From Aequorivita sp. (GTDB taxonomy: Bacteria; Bacteroidota; Bacteroidia; Flavobacteriales; Flavobacteriaceae), in assembly GCA_030690315.1 (NCBI GenBank), contig JAUYGY010000042.1, positions 1 through 64,000 on the forward strand: DNA of 64,000 bases, read 5' to 3'. Both the position numbers and the translations under genes were made by a program. This document shows positions 24,867 through 33,981 of the stretch, in pieces. Each line of letters starts with the position of its first letter. Position 1 is the first letter of the stretch. The notes under the pieces were generated by a model, which was not told the origin of the DNA, did no database searches, and saw only the letters and a program-made list of their open reading frames with translations.

Positions 24867-26864
24867 ATGAATTTTAAATTAGTTACAGAATACACCCCCT
24901 CCGGCGACCAGCCCGAAGCCATAAAAGCGTTGGTTAACGGCTTAGATACTGATGAAAAATACCAAACCCTTTTGGGCGTAACCGGCTCCGGGAAAACCTT
25001 TACCGTTGCCAATGTGGTGCAGCAGGTGCAAAAGCCAACGCTCGTTTTGGCGCACAACAAAACCCTCGCCGCCCAGCTTTACACAGAGTTCAAAAACCTC
25101 TTCCCCGAAAATGCGGTGGAGTATTTTGTTTCCTATTACGATTATTACCAGCCCGAAGCGTTTATCCCCAGCAGCGGCACCTATATAGAAAAGGATCTTT
25201 CCATAAATGAGGAGATTGAAAAAATGCGGCTTAGCACCACATCTTCCTTGCTTTCGGGCAGGAGGGATGTGCTTGTGGTTTCTTCGGTTTCCTGTTTATA
25301 CGGGATCGGGAACCCAGCGGAATTTCAGAAAAACGTTATCAATTTGGAGAAAGGGCAGGTTATTTCCCGCACCAAATTGCTGCACCGTTTGGTGCAAAGT
25401 CTCTATTCGCGTACCGAGGCGGAATTCAATCACGGCCGTTTCCGAATAAAAGGAGATACGGTGGATGTGTATCCCGGGTATGCCGATGATGCCTTCCGAA
25501 TTCATTTCTTCGGCGATGAAATTGAAGAAATCGAGATTTTTGATCCGCTAAACAATACCATAAAAGCAAAATACGACCGACTTAATATTTATCCCGCGAA
25601 CATGTTCGTGACCTCGCCCGATGTACTTCAGGGCGCTATACGAAGTATTCAGGATGATTTGGTTTTACAAATAGAATATTTCAAGGAAATAGGAAAGCAT
25701 TTGGAAGCAAAACGCTTGGAAGAACGCACCAATTTTGACCTTGAAATGATACGCGAGCTAGGATACTGTAGCGGGATTGAAAACTATTCCCGCTACTTGG
25801 ACCAACGGCTACCGGGCACGCGACCTTTCTGCTTGTTGGATTACTTTCCGAAGGATTATTTAATGATTGTTGATGAAAGCCACGTGTCCATTCCGCAAGT
25901 GGGTGCCATGTACGGTGGCGACCGCTCCCGAAAGGAAAATTTGGTGGATTATGGGTTTAGATTGCCAGCCGCGATGGACAACCGTCCGTTAAAGTTTGAG
26001 GAATTTGAAGCCCTGCAAAACCAAGTAATCTACGTAAGCGCAACGCCAGCAGATTATGAATTGGAAAAGAGCGGCGGGGTGTATGTGGAACAGATTATCC
26101 GTCCCACAGGTTTACTGGATCCGCCCATTGAAGTGCGCCCAAGCCTAAACCAAATAGACGATTTGCTGGAGGAAATCCATTTGCGTGTTGAAAAGGATGA
26201 ACGTGTGTTGGTTACCACCTTGACTAAAAGAATGGCGGAGGAATTGACGAAATATATGTCGCGGGTAAACATCCGTTGCCGTTATATTCACAGTGATGTG
26301 GATACCTTGGAGCGGGTGGAGATTATGCAGGATTTGCGATTGGGTATTTTTGATGTTTTGGTGGGGGTGAATTTACTACGGGAGGGACTGGATTTACCGG
26401 AAGTTTCATTAGTGGCAATCCTCGATGCCGACAAAGAAGGATTTTTAAGAAGCGAGCGGTCGCTAACCCAAACCGTGGGCCGCGCCGCCCGAAACCTAAA
26501 TGGGAAGGCAATTATGTATGCTGATAAAATAACCAACAGTATGCAGAAAACGATAGACACTACAAATTACAAAAGGGAAAAGCAGATTACCTACAACCAA
26601 GAACACGGTATTACACCAACACAAATTAAGAAGTCTTTTGAAAACTCGTTGACAAAATCAAAGCAAGCAGCCTATTCATTTGAAAATGCCGAATCGTTAG
26701 CAGCGGAAGCAGAAACCGAATATTTGACCAAAACACAGGTAGAAAAGAAAATACGCGACACCCGCAAAGCAATGGAAACCGCCGCAAAAGATTTGGATTT
26801 TATGATGGCGGCAAAGCTTCGAGATAAGATAAAGACGTTTCAAAAGCAGCTTGAAAAAGTTTAG
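24867..26864 (+). CDS. uvrB: Excinuclease ABC subunit UvrB
   Basis: UvrB, the damage-verifying helicase-like subunit of nucleotide excision repair, takes the lesion from UvrA and recruits UvrC. The protein starts [17 protein letters not shown]. The P-loop [10 protein letters not shown] is near residues 38-47 and the beta-hairpin region [10 protein letters not shown] follows. DESHV is the DEAD-like box, [15 protein letters not shown] and QTVGRAARN are helicase motifs, and the C-terminal UVR domain ([28 protein letters not shown]) contacts UvrC. At 665 residues it is full length. The -33 part of its promoter overlaps a heptamer array, whose length could alter expression. Confidence 0.98.
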   Translation: MNFKLVTEYTPSGDQPEAIKALVNGLDTDEKYQTLLGVTGSGKTFTVANVVQQVQKPTLVLAHNKTLAAQLYTEFKNLFPENAVEYFVSYYDYYQPEAFIPSSGTYIEKDLSINEEIEKMRLSTTSSLLSGRRDVLVVSSVSCLYGIGNPAEFQKNVINLEKGQVISRTKLLHRLVQSLYSRTEAEFNHGRFRIKGDTVDVYPGYADDAFRIHFFGDEIEEIEIFDPLNNTIKAKYDRLNIYPANMFVTSPDVLQGAIRSIQDDLVLQIEYFKEIGKHLEAKRLEERTNFDLEMIRELGYCSGIENYSRYLDQRLPGTRPFCLLDYFPKDYLMIVDESHVSIPQVGAMYGGDRSRKENLVDYGFRLPAAMDNRPLKFEEFEALQNQVIYVSATPADYELEKSGGVYVEQIIRPTGLLDPPIEVRPSLNQIDDLLEEIHLRVEKDERVLVTTLTKRMAEELTKYMSRVNIRCRYIHSDVDTLERVEIMQDLRLGIFDVLVGVNLLREGLDLPEVSLVAILDADKEGFLRSERSLTQTVGRAARNLNGKAIMYADKITNSMQKTIDTTNYKREKQITYNQEHGITPTQIKKSFENSLTKSKQAAYSFENAESLAAEAETEYLTKTQVEKKIRDTRKAMETAAKDLDFMMAAKLRDKIKTFQKQLEKV

Positions 26865-26870
26865 ATTATA

Positions 26871-26926
26871 GCGAAAAGCGAAGAGCGAAGAGCGACGAGC
26901 AAAAAGTGAAGAACCAAGATTCAAGA
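26871..26926 (+). repeat. Heptamer tandem array (GCGAAGA type), 8 units
   Basis: GCGAAAA, GCGAAGA x2, GCGACGA, GCAAAAA, GTGAAGA, ACCAAGA and TTCAAGA follow the uvrB stop. The unit decays along the array while the 7-bp phase holds. Confidence 0.75.
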
Positions 26927-26940
26927 ATAAATATTTTTAT

Positions 26941-27024
26941 ATTACTCATTACTCATTACTCATTACTCATAACCCATAACCCATAACCCATAACCCATAA
27001 CTCATAGCTCCTCACTCATAACTT
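26941..27024 (+). repeat. Heptamer tandem array switching unit (ATTACTC to ATAACCC), 12 units
   Basis: Four ATTACTC, four ATAACCC, then ATAACTC, ATAGCTC, CTCACTC and ATAACTT, with no break in phase. It ends four bases before the zincin start codon. The change of unit inside one array suggests repeated local duplication rather than a fixed motif. Confidence 0.9.
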
Positions 27025-27028
27025 TACA

Positions 27029-27679
27029 ATGCCTTTAACGTACCTTACTGTCCCTATTTTGTATTTTGCCTGTTCTATGATTACAGCGCAAACGATCAAT
27101 TTAGACAATAAGATTATTCCGGAAAGTATTAAAAAGGAAGTAATTGAGGCGATTACTTTTTACCCAGAATTGTACGATACTTCCATTGAATTCAAATTCA
27201 AGGATAATATTAAAAAATCTACCATGCAGGCCCAGCCCCGTTTTGCAAGTTTTTTTAGGACGAAGGAAAATAGGGAATACATTATTTTGATAAGCCGAAA
27301 AATCCAAATTGAGGGAGAGGAATTCACGATGGAGGATATCCCTTCTGATGTAAAAGTAGGATGGATTGGCCACGAACTTGGGCATGTAATGGATTACCGC
27401 GAGCGGACAAACATTGGGATGCTTATTTTCGGATTGAAATATTTATTTTCCCCATTGCATATAAAGGAAGTGGAGCGTGCGGCAGATACTTATGCCATCC
27501 AGCATGGAATGGGCGATTATATTTTGACGACGAAAAACTTTATCCTGGATAACGCGCATCTTTCAGAGAAATATAAAGACCGAATCCGCAATCTGTATAT
27601 TTCCCCTGAAGAGGTTATGGAGCTAATCAATAAAGGAAAATTGGAAGAAGAAGTTGAAAGTATTGAAAAACAGGATTAA
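27029..27679 (+). CDS. Exported zincin-type metalloprotease, uncharacterised
   Basis: A 216-residue protein with a probable signal peptide (YLTVPILYFACSMITAQ). H115-E116-L-G-H119 is a zinc-binding HExxH motif, followed about 30 residues later by EVERAADTYAIQHG. E149 or D153 there is a likely third ligand, as in other peptidases where an ERxAD helix follows. A membrane-like stretch (MLIFGLKYLFSPL) lies between them. No family name is recognised. A heptamer array replaces any ribosome binding site before the ATG. An alternative is an inactive zincin-like scaffold, but the motif looks intact. Confidence 0.72.
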   Translation: MPLTYLTVPILYFACSMITAQTINLDNKIIPESIKKEVIEAITFYPELYDTSIEFKFKDNIKKSTMQAQPRFASFFRTKENREYIILISRKIQIEGEEFTMEDIPSDVKVGWIGHELGHVMDYRERTNIGMLIFGLKYLFSPLHIKEVERAADTYAIQHGMGDYILTTKNFILDNAHLSEKYKDRIRNLYISPEEVMELINKGKLEEEVESIEKQD

Positions 27680-27715
27680 TTTAGGGACTTATTCAAAAGA
27701 CAATATTGCGAAAAA

Positions 27716-27774
27716 TGTCAGTCTGAGCTTGTCGAAGACTCCTTCGCTTGCACTTCGACAAGCTCAGTGTGACA
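27716..27774. repeat. REP-like palindromic element between convergent genes
   Basis: A 22-bp arm at 27716-27737 (core CTGAGCTTGTCGAAG) and its near-complement at 27753-27774 (CTTCGACAAGCTCAG core) differ at two positions and enclose a 15-nt loop. This sequence has the look of the dispersed palindromes seen in many Bacteroidota genomes. It could also serve as a terminator for both convergent genes. Confidence 0.75.
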
Positions 27775-27818
27775 AATGATATTATTTATCATATAGAAAA
27801 ACACCAAATACATTCTTA

Positions 27819-29345
27819 CTATTTTATTTGTGTTTCGACAAAGGCTTCCCATTCGGCAAATTTTTTCTCATTCATAACCTTTTCCATTTTTACCTGTCCG
27901 CCTTTCTTCTTGTTTTTTGCATTCCATTCATTAAAAATTTCTGGATTTATTGTGGTTACTTTCACACCTTTCAAAGCTTTGGAGCGGGCTACTTCATAGT
28001 TTTTATTTGCTTCCTTTAAAGATTCATCCAATGCATTCGCAATTTCTTCAGAATTGATTTTGGTTTCTGTCCCCAAATACCAATGGTGATAAAATTCTCC
28101 ATCAATTTTTATCGCGGCCAACGTAAACTCAGGAATTTTGATATCAAACTTTTCCTCCATTTCCCGCAGTGCAACTTCCATTTTGTTCACGGAAAGCTGC
28201 GACCCCACCACATTTAGAAAGAATTTGGTGCGACCGGTGATTTTTATTTCTGCTTTTTCAATATCAGTAAAGGCAATAGTATCGCCAATTAAATACCGCC
28301 ATGCTCCGGAAACAGTGCTGATTATTAAAACATAATCTACGTCAGCTTCAACTTCTGCCAGGGTTAGGGCAGGAGCGTCCTGAGAGAGCGATCCGTCTTC
28401 ATTGATGTATTCGGGATTAAAGGGAACAAATTCAAAATAAATGCCATTATCAGTCACCAATTTCATTGAAGTGGTTTCCGGTCTATTCTGAAAAGCCAAA
28501 AATCCTTCCGAGGCCAAATAGGTATCTATAACAATAATGGGATGGGCAAGGAGTTGGTTGAAGCTTTTTTCATAGGGCTGAAATGCTACACCCCCAGATG
28601 TATAAACCTTTAGATTGGGCCAGATTTCATGAATGTTTTTTGCTCCGTGGTATTCAATTACTTCTTTTAGCATCAATTCTATCCACGATGGAATTCCGCT
28701 AAGCGCTCCAATATCCCAATCTCGGGCACGTTTTGCGATTGTTTCAACTTTTTCGTCCCAATCTTCCATCTGTGCTATTTCTTCCCCAGGCTTGTAATAT
28801 CCGCGAAACCAAAAAGGAATATTGCTGGCGCTAATGCCGCTTATTTCGCCTTCCATGAACTGGTCCTGTTCTTCCAGATTGGTGGAACTTCCCAACATCA
28901 TTATTTCCTTGTCATAAAAATCGGAAGGGATATCAAAGTTTGCTAGAGCGCCAACCTGCTTTATTCCCGTAGCGCGGATTGCCTCAACCATGGCATCGGT
29001 AACGGGAATTCTTTTTGAGTTTTTCCCCGTGGTGCCACTGCTTCGCGCAAAATAACTTGGCTTTCCAGGCCAGCAAATATCTTCCAGACCTTCCTGCGTT
29101 TTGCTCCACCATTCCGTTTCCATTTGGTGGTAATCAAAATAGGGAATGTTTTCGGAAAAGGATTTTTGCGTGTCATCGGCTTCCAAAATTTTTGAGAAGC
29201 CATAATATTTCCCAAAAGCAGTGTTTTTTGCCTTTTCCAACAAACTTTTTAAAACTTCTTTTTGTGATTCAATCGGAGGTTTTTCAGAAACCAAAGCATC
29301 GCGAATATCAATTGCAGTTTTGATGATAGAACCTAATATTGCCAT
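27819..29345 (-). CDS. GH3-family acyl-adenylate-forming enzyme
   Basis: Similar to plant GH3 auxin-responsive proteins, which belong to the ANL-like adenylating superfamily and join amino acids to carboxylic acids such as indole-acetate or jasmonate. Visible motifs are YFARSSGTTGKNSKRIPVT (ATP-phosphate loop, around residue 100), VYTSGGVAFQPY, the central YLASEGFLAFQ and DVDYVLIISTVSGAWRYLIGDTI, and ITGRTKFFLNVVGSQLSV in the C-terminal part. At 508 residues it is complete. The bacterial substrate is unknown. It is monocistronic, divergent from rluF. Confidence 0.88.
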   Translation of the reverse strand: MAILGSIIKTAIDIRDALVSEKPPIESQKEVLKSLLEKAKNTAFGKYYGFSKILEADDTQKSFSENIPYFDYHQMETEWWSKTQEGLEDICWPGKPSYFARSSGTTGKNSKRIPVTDAMVEAIRATGIKQVGALANFDIPSDFYDKEIMMLGSSTNLEEQDQFMEGEISGISASNIPFWFRGYYKPGEEIAQMEDWDEKVETIAKRARDWDIGALSGIPSWIELMLKEVIEYHGAKNIHEIWPNLKVYTSGGVAFQPYEKSFNQLLAHPIIVIDTYLASEGFLAFQNRPETTSMKLVTDNGIYFEFVPFNPEYINEDGSLSQDAPALTLAEVEADVDYVLIISTVSGAWRYLIGDTIAFTDIEKAEIKITGRTKFFLNVVGSQLSVNKMEVALREMEEKFDIKIPEFTLAAIKIDGEFYHHWYLGTETKINSEEIANALDESLKEANKNYEVARSKALKGVKVTTINPEIFNEWNAKNKKKGGQVKMEKVMNEKKFAEWEAFVETQIK

Positions 29346-29459
29346 TTGTATTTTACTTTTGTTGAAACTACAATTTTTGAATTATACGGAAAGAACGTTT
29401 AAATCAATTTTAACCTTTTTGATTTCGTAAACGTAACAGTATCTTTACCAAAAAAATAT

Positions 29460-30314
29460 ATGAACCATCCAGATTCTGTCCGTCTCAATAAAGCCATCAG
29501 CGATAGTGGATATTGTTCGCGTCGCGAAGCAGATACTTTAATTGAAAAGGGACGCGTTACCGTGAACGGCGAAAAAAGTGGGTTGGGAGATAGGGTAATG
29601 CCGGGCGATGAGGTGCGCATTGACGGAAAACTAATTACTGAGAACACTACTGAAGTTTATATAATGCTCAATAAACCAGTGGGAATTACTTGCACAACAG
29701 ATACCCGTTTTAATGATAATGTAGTTGATTTCATAAAACATCCCGAACGCATTTTCCCCATTGGGAGATTAGACAAGCCAAGTGAAGGCTTACTTTTGCT
29801 AACCAACCAAGGCGATATTGTAAACAAAATTCTTCGTGCGGGCAACAAGCACGAAAAGGAATATATCGTGAAAGTGGATAGGCATGTCACCGATGATTTT
29901 TTAAAAAGAATGGGTTCCGGAATTCCAATTTTGGATACCGTAACCAAACGTTGCACAGTTGAACGCATCAGCAGGTTTGAATTTCGGATAATCTTGGTGC
30001 AGGGGTTGAATAGGCAGATTCGCAGAATGTGTGAATATTTAGGCTATGAAGTTGTGGCCTTGCAACGAGTTAGGATTATGAATTTGGAATTGGGCAATTT
30101 GCCCGTTGGCGAATGGCGTGATCTTTCCGCAGAGGAGTTGAAGGGGCTCAAGGAATCTGTGAAAGATAGTGATGGCCTGCCAATGATCTACCAAAAAGAT
30201 GGCCGACAAAAACCTGCGGAAACTGTAAAACCTGAAGTAAAAAGACGTGAGGAACGAAAGATACAACGGGAGCAAAAGAGTACTGGGGGAAGAAGAAGGA
30301 GAGGTCCTAATTAG
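29460..30314 (+). CDS. rluF: 23S rRNA pseudouridine synthase RluF-like
   Basis: Isomerises uridine to pseudouridine in 23S rRNA (U2604 for E. coli RluF). An S4 RNA-binding domain (residues 7-60, [19 protein letters not shown]) precedes the RsuA/RluF catalytic domain with [15 protein letters not shown] (catalytic aspartate). [22 protein letters not shown] and [17 protein letters not shown] are close to the RluF sequence as I know it. The basic tail (RRRRGP) is usual. It has 284 residues. The upstream TATCTTTA (29440-29447) is a near -7 box. A weak terminator follows. Confidence 0.9.
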   Translation: MNHPDSVRLNKAISDSGYCSRREADTLIEKGRVTVNGEKSGLGDRVMPGDEVRIDGKLITENTTEVYIMLNKPVGITCTTDTRFNDNVVDFIKHPERIFPIGRLDKPSEGLLLLTNQGDIVNKILRAGNKHEKEYIVKVDRHVTDDFLKRMGSGIPILDTVTKRCTVERISRFEFRIILVQGLNRQIRRMCEYLGYEVVALQRVRIMNLELGNLPVGEWRDLSAEELKGLKESVKDSDGLPMIYQKDGRQKPAETVKPEVKRREERKIQREQKSTGGRRRRGPN

Positions 30315-30326
30315 TGCCATGAAAAA

Positions 30327-30354
30327 ACCGCGCACCGATTGAGTAGCACGCGGT
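30327..30354 (+). terminator. Possible terminator after rluF
   Basis: ACCGCG and CGCGGT are separated by 16 nt and followed by CATTTT. The stem is GC-rich but short and the T-tract is poor. Confidence 0.4.
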
Positions 30355-30387
30355 CATTTTCAACTAACTAACCAAATTAAATTTCAA

Positions 30388-30822
30388 TTATGAAATCTCA
30401 ACCATTTTCTTAAATGCTTTCTTTTCTTCCATTTTTGGAAGGGTAACCCGAAGGACCCCGTTTTCGTAATTGGCCTGAATATCTTCAGTATTAATATTTT
30501 CTGGAAGCATAAAAGAACGTTCAAAACTCTGGTAATTGAATTCCCTTTTTTTGAAGTGGAAATCTTTGTTCTCTTCCGTATTTTCTTCTACCTTTTTTGA
30601 AGAAATTATTAACCTATCTTCCTCAACTTCAATGGTAAAATCTGTTTTTTGCAAACCTGGCGCTGCCAATTCGACCACAAAATTCGGTAAATTTTCAATA
30701 ATATTAATTGCAGGAATGCTAAATGTTTCATAATTGTGATTAAAAGCATCGAGCTTATTATCAAAAATGAAGTTATCCAAAATTCCGGGCAGCCAAATAC
30801 TGTTTTTATTAACTGTTTTCAT
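30388..30822 (-). CDS. Hsp20 small heat-shock protein
   Basis: An ATP-independent holdase that keeps unfolding proteins soluble. The alpha-crystallin domain spans about residues 40-135: NFVVELAAPGLQKTDFTIEVEEDRLIISS, FNYQSFERSFMLPENI and the hallmark YENGVLRVTLPK, followed by an IxI-like tail (FKKMVEIS). At 144 residues it is the normal size. Two copies of an 11-bp motif lie upstream of the start (30895-30936) and could be a stress operator. Confidence 0.95.
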   Translation of the reverse strand: MKTVNKNSIWLPGILDNFIFDNKLDAFNHNYETFSIPAINIIENLPNFVVELAAPGLQKTDFTIEVEEDRLIISSKKVEENTEENKDFHFKKREFNYQSFERSFMLPENINTEDIQANYENGVLRVTLPKMEEKKAFKKMVEIS

Positions 30823-30894
30823 ATCTAAATTTTTTTAAGTGAGTTATTTTTCTTTACGAGGGATAGACAAAAATAATTCCAACAGCACAAAGTG

Positions 30895-30936
30895 GACATT
30901 TTGACTGATTTTACCTAAATATTGCGACATTTTGAC
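30895..30936. promoter_or_regulatory. Repeated motif upstream of hsp20
   Basis: GACATTTTGAC occurs at 30895-30905 and 30926-30936 in the divergent spacer between hsp20 and the DUF2254 gene. Read toward hsp20 it is GTCAAAATGTC. The same 11-mer occurs at 23851-23861. Its repetition suggests a regulator binding site for heat-shock expression, without direct proof. Confidence 0.45.
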
Positions 30937-31025
30937 AATATTGTTTTTATTAATTGAACATTAAGCCATTTTTAAGAATTTCAAATGCGGGGTTTCTGTA
31001 CTTTTAAAAGCACCAATCTATTTAT

Positions 31026-32300
31026 ATGAAAAAACTCTTCATCCGTATTTTTGATTTCTTTAATACCATTGAAAGTAAAATAGCTTTTTATCCAACTTTG
31101 CTCGCATTTTCAGGTTTTTTGGCTGCTATTCTAATGATTTATTTAGAGCAACATGGTATTTCCAATAAAATCATGGATGTGTTTCCGCTATTGATGGTGG
31201 AGGATGGAGACACAGCATTAACTGTATTGAGCGCTTGTTTGGGCGGTCTTATTTCGTTGATGGTTTTCAGTTTTTCAATGGTTATGCTGCTGCTCAGCCA
31301 AGCTTCCAATAATTACTCTCCGCGACTACTTCCGGGATTGATAAGCGATAAGCGGCATCAGCTTATTTTGGGTACTTATTTGGCGACCATACTTTACAAT
31401 ATTTTCACGCTTTTTTCTATTGAACCCAGCGAGGAAAAGTACACACTTCCGGGGTTTTCAGTGCTTTTGGGGATTGCTTTTACCATTTTGTGTTTGGCGG
31501 CTTTTATCTATTTCATCCATAATATTTCGCAGAGCATACAAATAAACAATATTTTGGATAATATTTTTAAGGATGCTGAAAAGAGACTTCAAAAACTGAT
31601 AGAATCTGAAGAAAAATCAATCAAAAATTTTCCGAATACTGAAAATTGGCATGAATGCAAAACAGGGCGTAGTGGCTATTTTCAGAACATTTCCATAAGT
31701 AATATTTTGAATATTTGTGAAGAAGAAAAGACCAAAATATACATTACCGTTCCCAAAGGACTGTTTGTTTTGAAAAATGCTGTTTTCTTTAAATCTGAAA
31801 AAATACTTGACGAGAAAATAGTGGAAGCCATTGTTTCAAACATTAGTTTTTCACGTGCCGAATTGATTGAAGACAACTATATTTTAGCTTTCAAACAAAT
31901 TACAGAAATTACCGTAAAAGCGATGTCTCCTGGAATAAACGATCCGGGAACGGCAATAAACGCAATTGATTATCTTACCGATCTTTTTGCATTACGGATG
32001 CAAAAACGTGACAATGGAATTATTGTTTCCGAAGAAAAAACAAGGCTTAAAATTGCCATCGTTACTTTTGAGGAACTTATTTATAATGTGATGGCGTCTC
32101 TGCGCACTTATTGCAAACACGACCCAATTATGGTTGAAAAGCTTTTGTGGATGCTAACGTATCTTCAAAAACAACCTGGGGCGCAAGAAAATTATAAGGA
32201 AGCTGTGAAACTGGAAATGAAAACCTTGGTGGAACAAGCAAAAAAGTCCTTTGATTCAGAAAGGGATGTAGTTGCCATTGAGAAAATGGCTACGGATTAA
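31026..32300 (+). CDS. DUF2254 membrane protein
   Basis: 424 residues with four predicted membrane helices in the first 180 residues (PTLLAFSGFLAAILMIYL; ALTVLSACLGGLISLMVFSFSMVMLLL; LILGTYLATILYNIFTLF; VLLGIAFTILCLAAFIYFI) and a long cytoplasmic domain. MVMLLLSQASNNYSPRLLPG and AMSPGINDPGTAINAIDYL are strong DUF2254 features. Function is not known. Its last four bases overlap the end of the convergent TerB-like gene. TACTTTTA (30999-31006) is a near -7 box. Confidence 0.88.
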   Translation: MKKLFIRIFDFFNTIESKIAFYPTLLAFSGFLAAILMIYLEQHGISNKIMDVFPLLMVEDGDTALTVLSACLGGLISLMVFSFSMVMLLLSQASNNYSPRLLPGLISDKRHQLILGTYLATILYNIFTLFSIEPSEEKYTLPGFSVLLGIAFTILCLAAFIYFIHNISQSIQINNILDNIFKDAEKRLQKLIESEEKSIKNFPNTENWHECKTGRSGYFQNISISNILNICEEEKTKIYITVPKGLFVLKNAVFFKSEKILDEKIVEAIVSNISFSRAELIEDNYILAFKQITEITVKAMSPGINDPGTAINAIDYLTDLFALRMQKRDNGIIVSEEKTRLKIAIVTFEELIYNVMASLRTYCKHDPIMVEKLLWMLTYLQKQPGAQENYKEAVKLEMKTLVEQAKKSFDSERDVVAIEKMATD

Positions 32301-32692
32301 TTGTAATATATTTTGAAAATTTTCAGAAGCTCGTTTGCAGGAAGCAATCTATCTTCATAGTCCTCCATTTTATAAAGAATTTGATCTGCCACCCCAGGGC
32401 GAATGCCCATTTTAAGGCCGAAGTTTTTTAAAGTAACTATTTCAGATTCGTGGGTTTCATTGTCAATATTCATCATCAAAATCAATTTATAGAAATGTGA
32501 AATTCTTTCAACTTCGCTGAACATTTTTTGTGAGGGTTCCGGGCTTTCAAAAAGATCTATTATCTCCCTATCTGAAATGCCCATCCGCTTTGCCAATCTT
32601 TGGATGAACTCAATTTCGAAACTATTTATTTTTCCGTCGGCCATCACCATATTTATTAAATCGCTTATTAAAGATTTAGACTTTTTCTCCAT
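32297..32692 (-). CDS. TerB-like helical protein
   Basis: 131 residues, all helical, resembling the TerB/tellurite-resistance fold: an acidic metal-binding-like stretch MVMADGKINSFEIEFIQRLAKRMGIS (an EF-hand-like DGKINxxE) and a second MMNIDNETHESEIVTLKNFGLKMGI. TerB-domain proteins often work at the membrane with stress or metal responses. The role here is unknown. It overlaps the DUF2254 gene tail to tail by 4 bp. A terminator separates it from sucC, so it has a separate transcript. Confidence 0.65.
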   Translation of the reverse strand: MEKKSKSLISDLINMVMADGKINSFEIEFIQRLAKRMGISDREIIDLFESPEPSQKMFSEVERISHFYKLILMMNIDNETHESEIVTLKNFGLKMGIRPGVADQILYKMEDYEDRLLPANELLKIFKIYYN

Positions 32693-32708
32693 AATTAAAA
32701 TTCAAAAA

Positions 32709-32737
32709 AAAAGCCCTTGCAAATGCGAAGGGCTTTT
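32709..32737 (-). terminator. Terminator of sucC
   Basis: AAAAGCCCTT (32709-32718) pairs with AAGGGCTTTT (32728-32737). On the minus strand the stem is followed by a long U-tract, as expected for the end of the sucC transcript. Confidence 0.88.
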
Positions 32738-32752
32738 GTATAGTTACTGATT

Positions 32753-33943
32753 TTAAGCCAATACGGCTTTAACTTTATCTGCAGCTTCCTGAAATTCAAT
32801 AGCGCTTTGAACGTCCAAACCACTGTTGTCAATCATTTGTTTTGCTATATCTGCATTGGTTCCTTGTAAACGCACAATAATTGGAACATGAATAGTTCCT
32901 ATATTTTTATAAGCATCAATAATACCTTGCGCCACGCGATCGCAACGAACAATACCACCGAAAATATTTATTAAAATTGCCTTTACGTTCGGATCTTTCA
33001 AAATTAATTTGAAAGCTGCCTCAACACGTTCAGCATCTGCAGTTCCACCAACGTCAAGGAAGTTTGCAGGTTCCCCGCCAGCTTGTTTAATAAGATCCAT
33101 CGTTGCCATTGCAAGTCCGGCGCCGTTTACCATACAGCCTACGTTTCCGTCAAGGTCAACATAGTTCAGGCCTTTTTCCTTTGCTTCAACTTCCACTGGG
33201 TTTTCCTCGCGTTTGTCGCGCATTGCCTCATAATCGTTATGACGAAAAAGGGCGTTATCGTCAATACTCACTTTTGCATCAACGGCAATAATTTTATCAT
33301 CGCTGGTTTTTAAAACAGGATTTATTTCGAATAAAGAGGAATCAGATTCATTGTAAGCCTTATAAAGAGCCGCAACAAATTTTGTCATTTCCTTAAAACC
33401 CTTTCCGCTCAAACCAAGATTGAAAGCGATTCTTCGTGCCTGAAAGCCCAACAGACCAACGGCAGGATCAATTTCTTCAGTGAAAATTAAATGTGGAGTT
33501 TCCTCGGCAACGGTTTCAATATCCATTCCGCCTTCGGTAGAATACATAATCATATTTCTTCCAGTGGAACGATTCAATAAAACACTCATATAATATTCCT
33601 CGGGTTCGCTCGCGCCGGGATAGTAAACATCTTCAGCAACCAAAACTTGGTGCACTTTTTTTCCTTCGGCAGAAGTCTGTGGGGTAATAAGGTTCATCCC
33701 TATTATCTTTCCAGCAATATCCTCAACTTCCTGTAAATTTTTCGCAAGTTTTACACCGCCACCTTTTCCACGGCCACCAGCGTGAACTTGGGCTTTTATA
33801 ACATGCCAGCCCGTGCCCGTTGTCTCGGTAAGTTTTTTTGCGGCTTCCACTGCCTCTTTTGGAGTGCTGGCCACAATACCGCGTTGTATCTCAACGCCAA
33901 AACTGTTTAAAATTTCTTTTCCCTGATATTCGTGTAAATTCAT
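32753..33943 (-). CDS. sucC: Succinyl-CoA synthetase beta subunit
   Basis: ADP-forming succinate-CoA ligase beta chain of the TCA cycle, which binds nucleotide and pairs with the alpha subunit (sucD is not in the window). The ATP-grasp domain starts MNLHEYQGKEIL and contains VHAGGRGKGGGVKLA and ALFEINPVLKTSDD. The C-terminal CoA-ligase domain shows GLAMATMDLIKQAGG, FLDVGGTA and INIFGGIVRCDRVA. The start is set at the internal ATG, because a reading frame opening 42 bp earlier would cover the promoter (33973-33981) and add a non-homologous leader. Length 396 residues. Confidence 0.96.
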   Translation of the reverse strand: MNLHEYQGKEILNSFGVEIQRGIVASTPKEAVEAAKKLTETTGTGWHVIKAQVHAGGRGKGGGVKLAKNLQEVEDIAGKIIGMNLITPQTSAEGKKVHQVLVAEDVYYPGASEPEEYYMSVLLNRSTGRNMIMYSTEGGMDIETVAEETPHLIFTEEIDPAVGLLGFQARRIAFNLGLSGKGFKEMTKFVAALYKAYNESDSSLFEINPVLKTSDDKIIAVDAKVSIDDNALFRHNDYEAMRDKREENPVEVEAKEKGLNYVDLDGNVGCMVNGAGLAMATMDLIKQAGGEPANFLDVGGTADAERVEAAFKLILKDPNVKAILINIFGGIVRCDRVAQGIIDAYKNIGTIHVPIIVRLQGTNADIAKQMIDNSGLDVQSAIEFQEAADKVKAVLA

Positions 33944-33972
33944 AGTAGCGATTTTGTACTTGTTTATGGAAC

Positions 33973-33981
33973 GCAAAAATA
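33973..33981 (-). promoter_or_regulatory. -7 box for sucC
   Basis: On the minus strand TATTTTTGC fits TAnnTTTGC, 30 bp before the sucC ATG. It excludes the longer reading frame as the true start. Confidence 0.6.
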
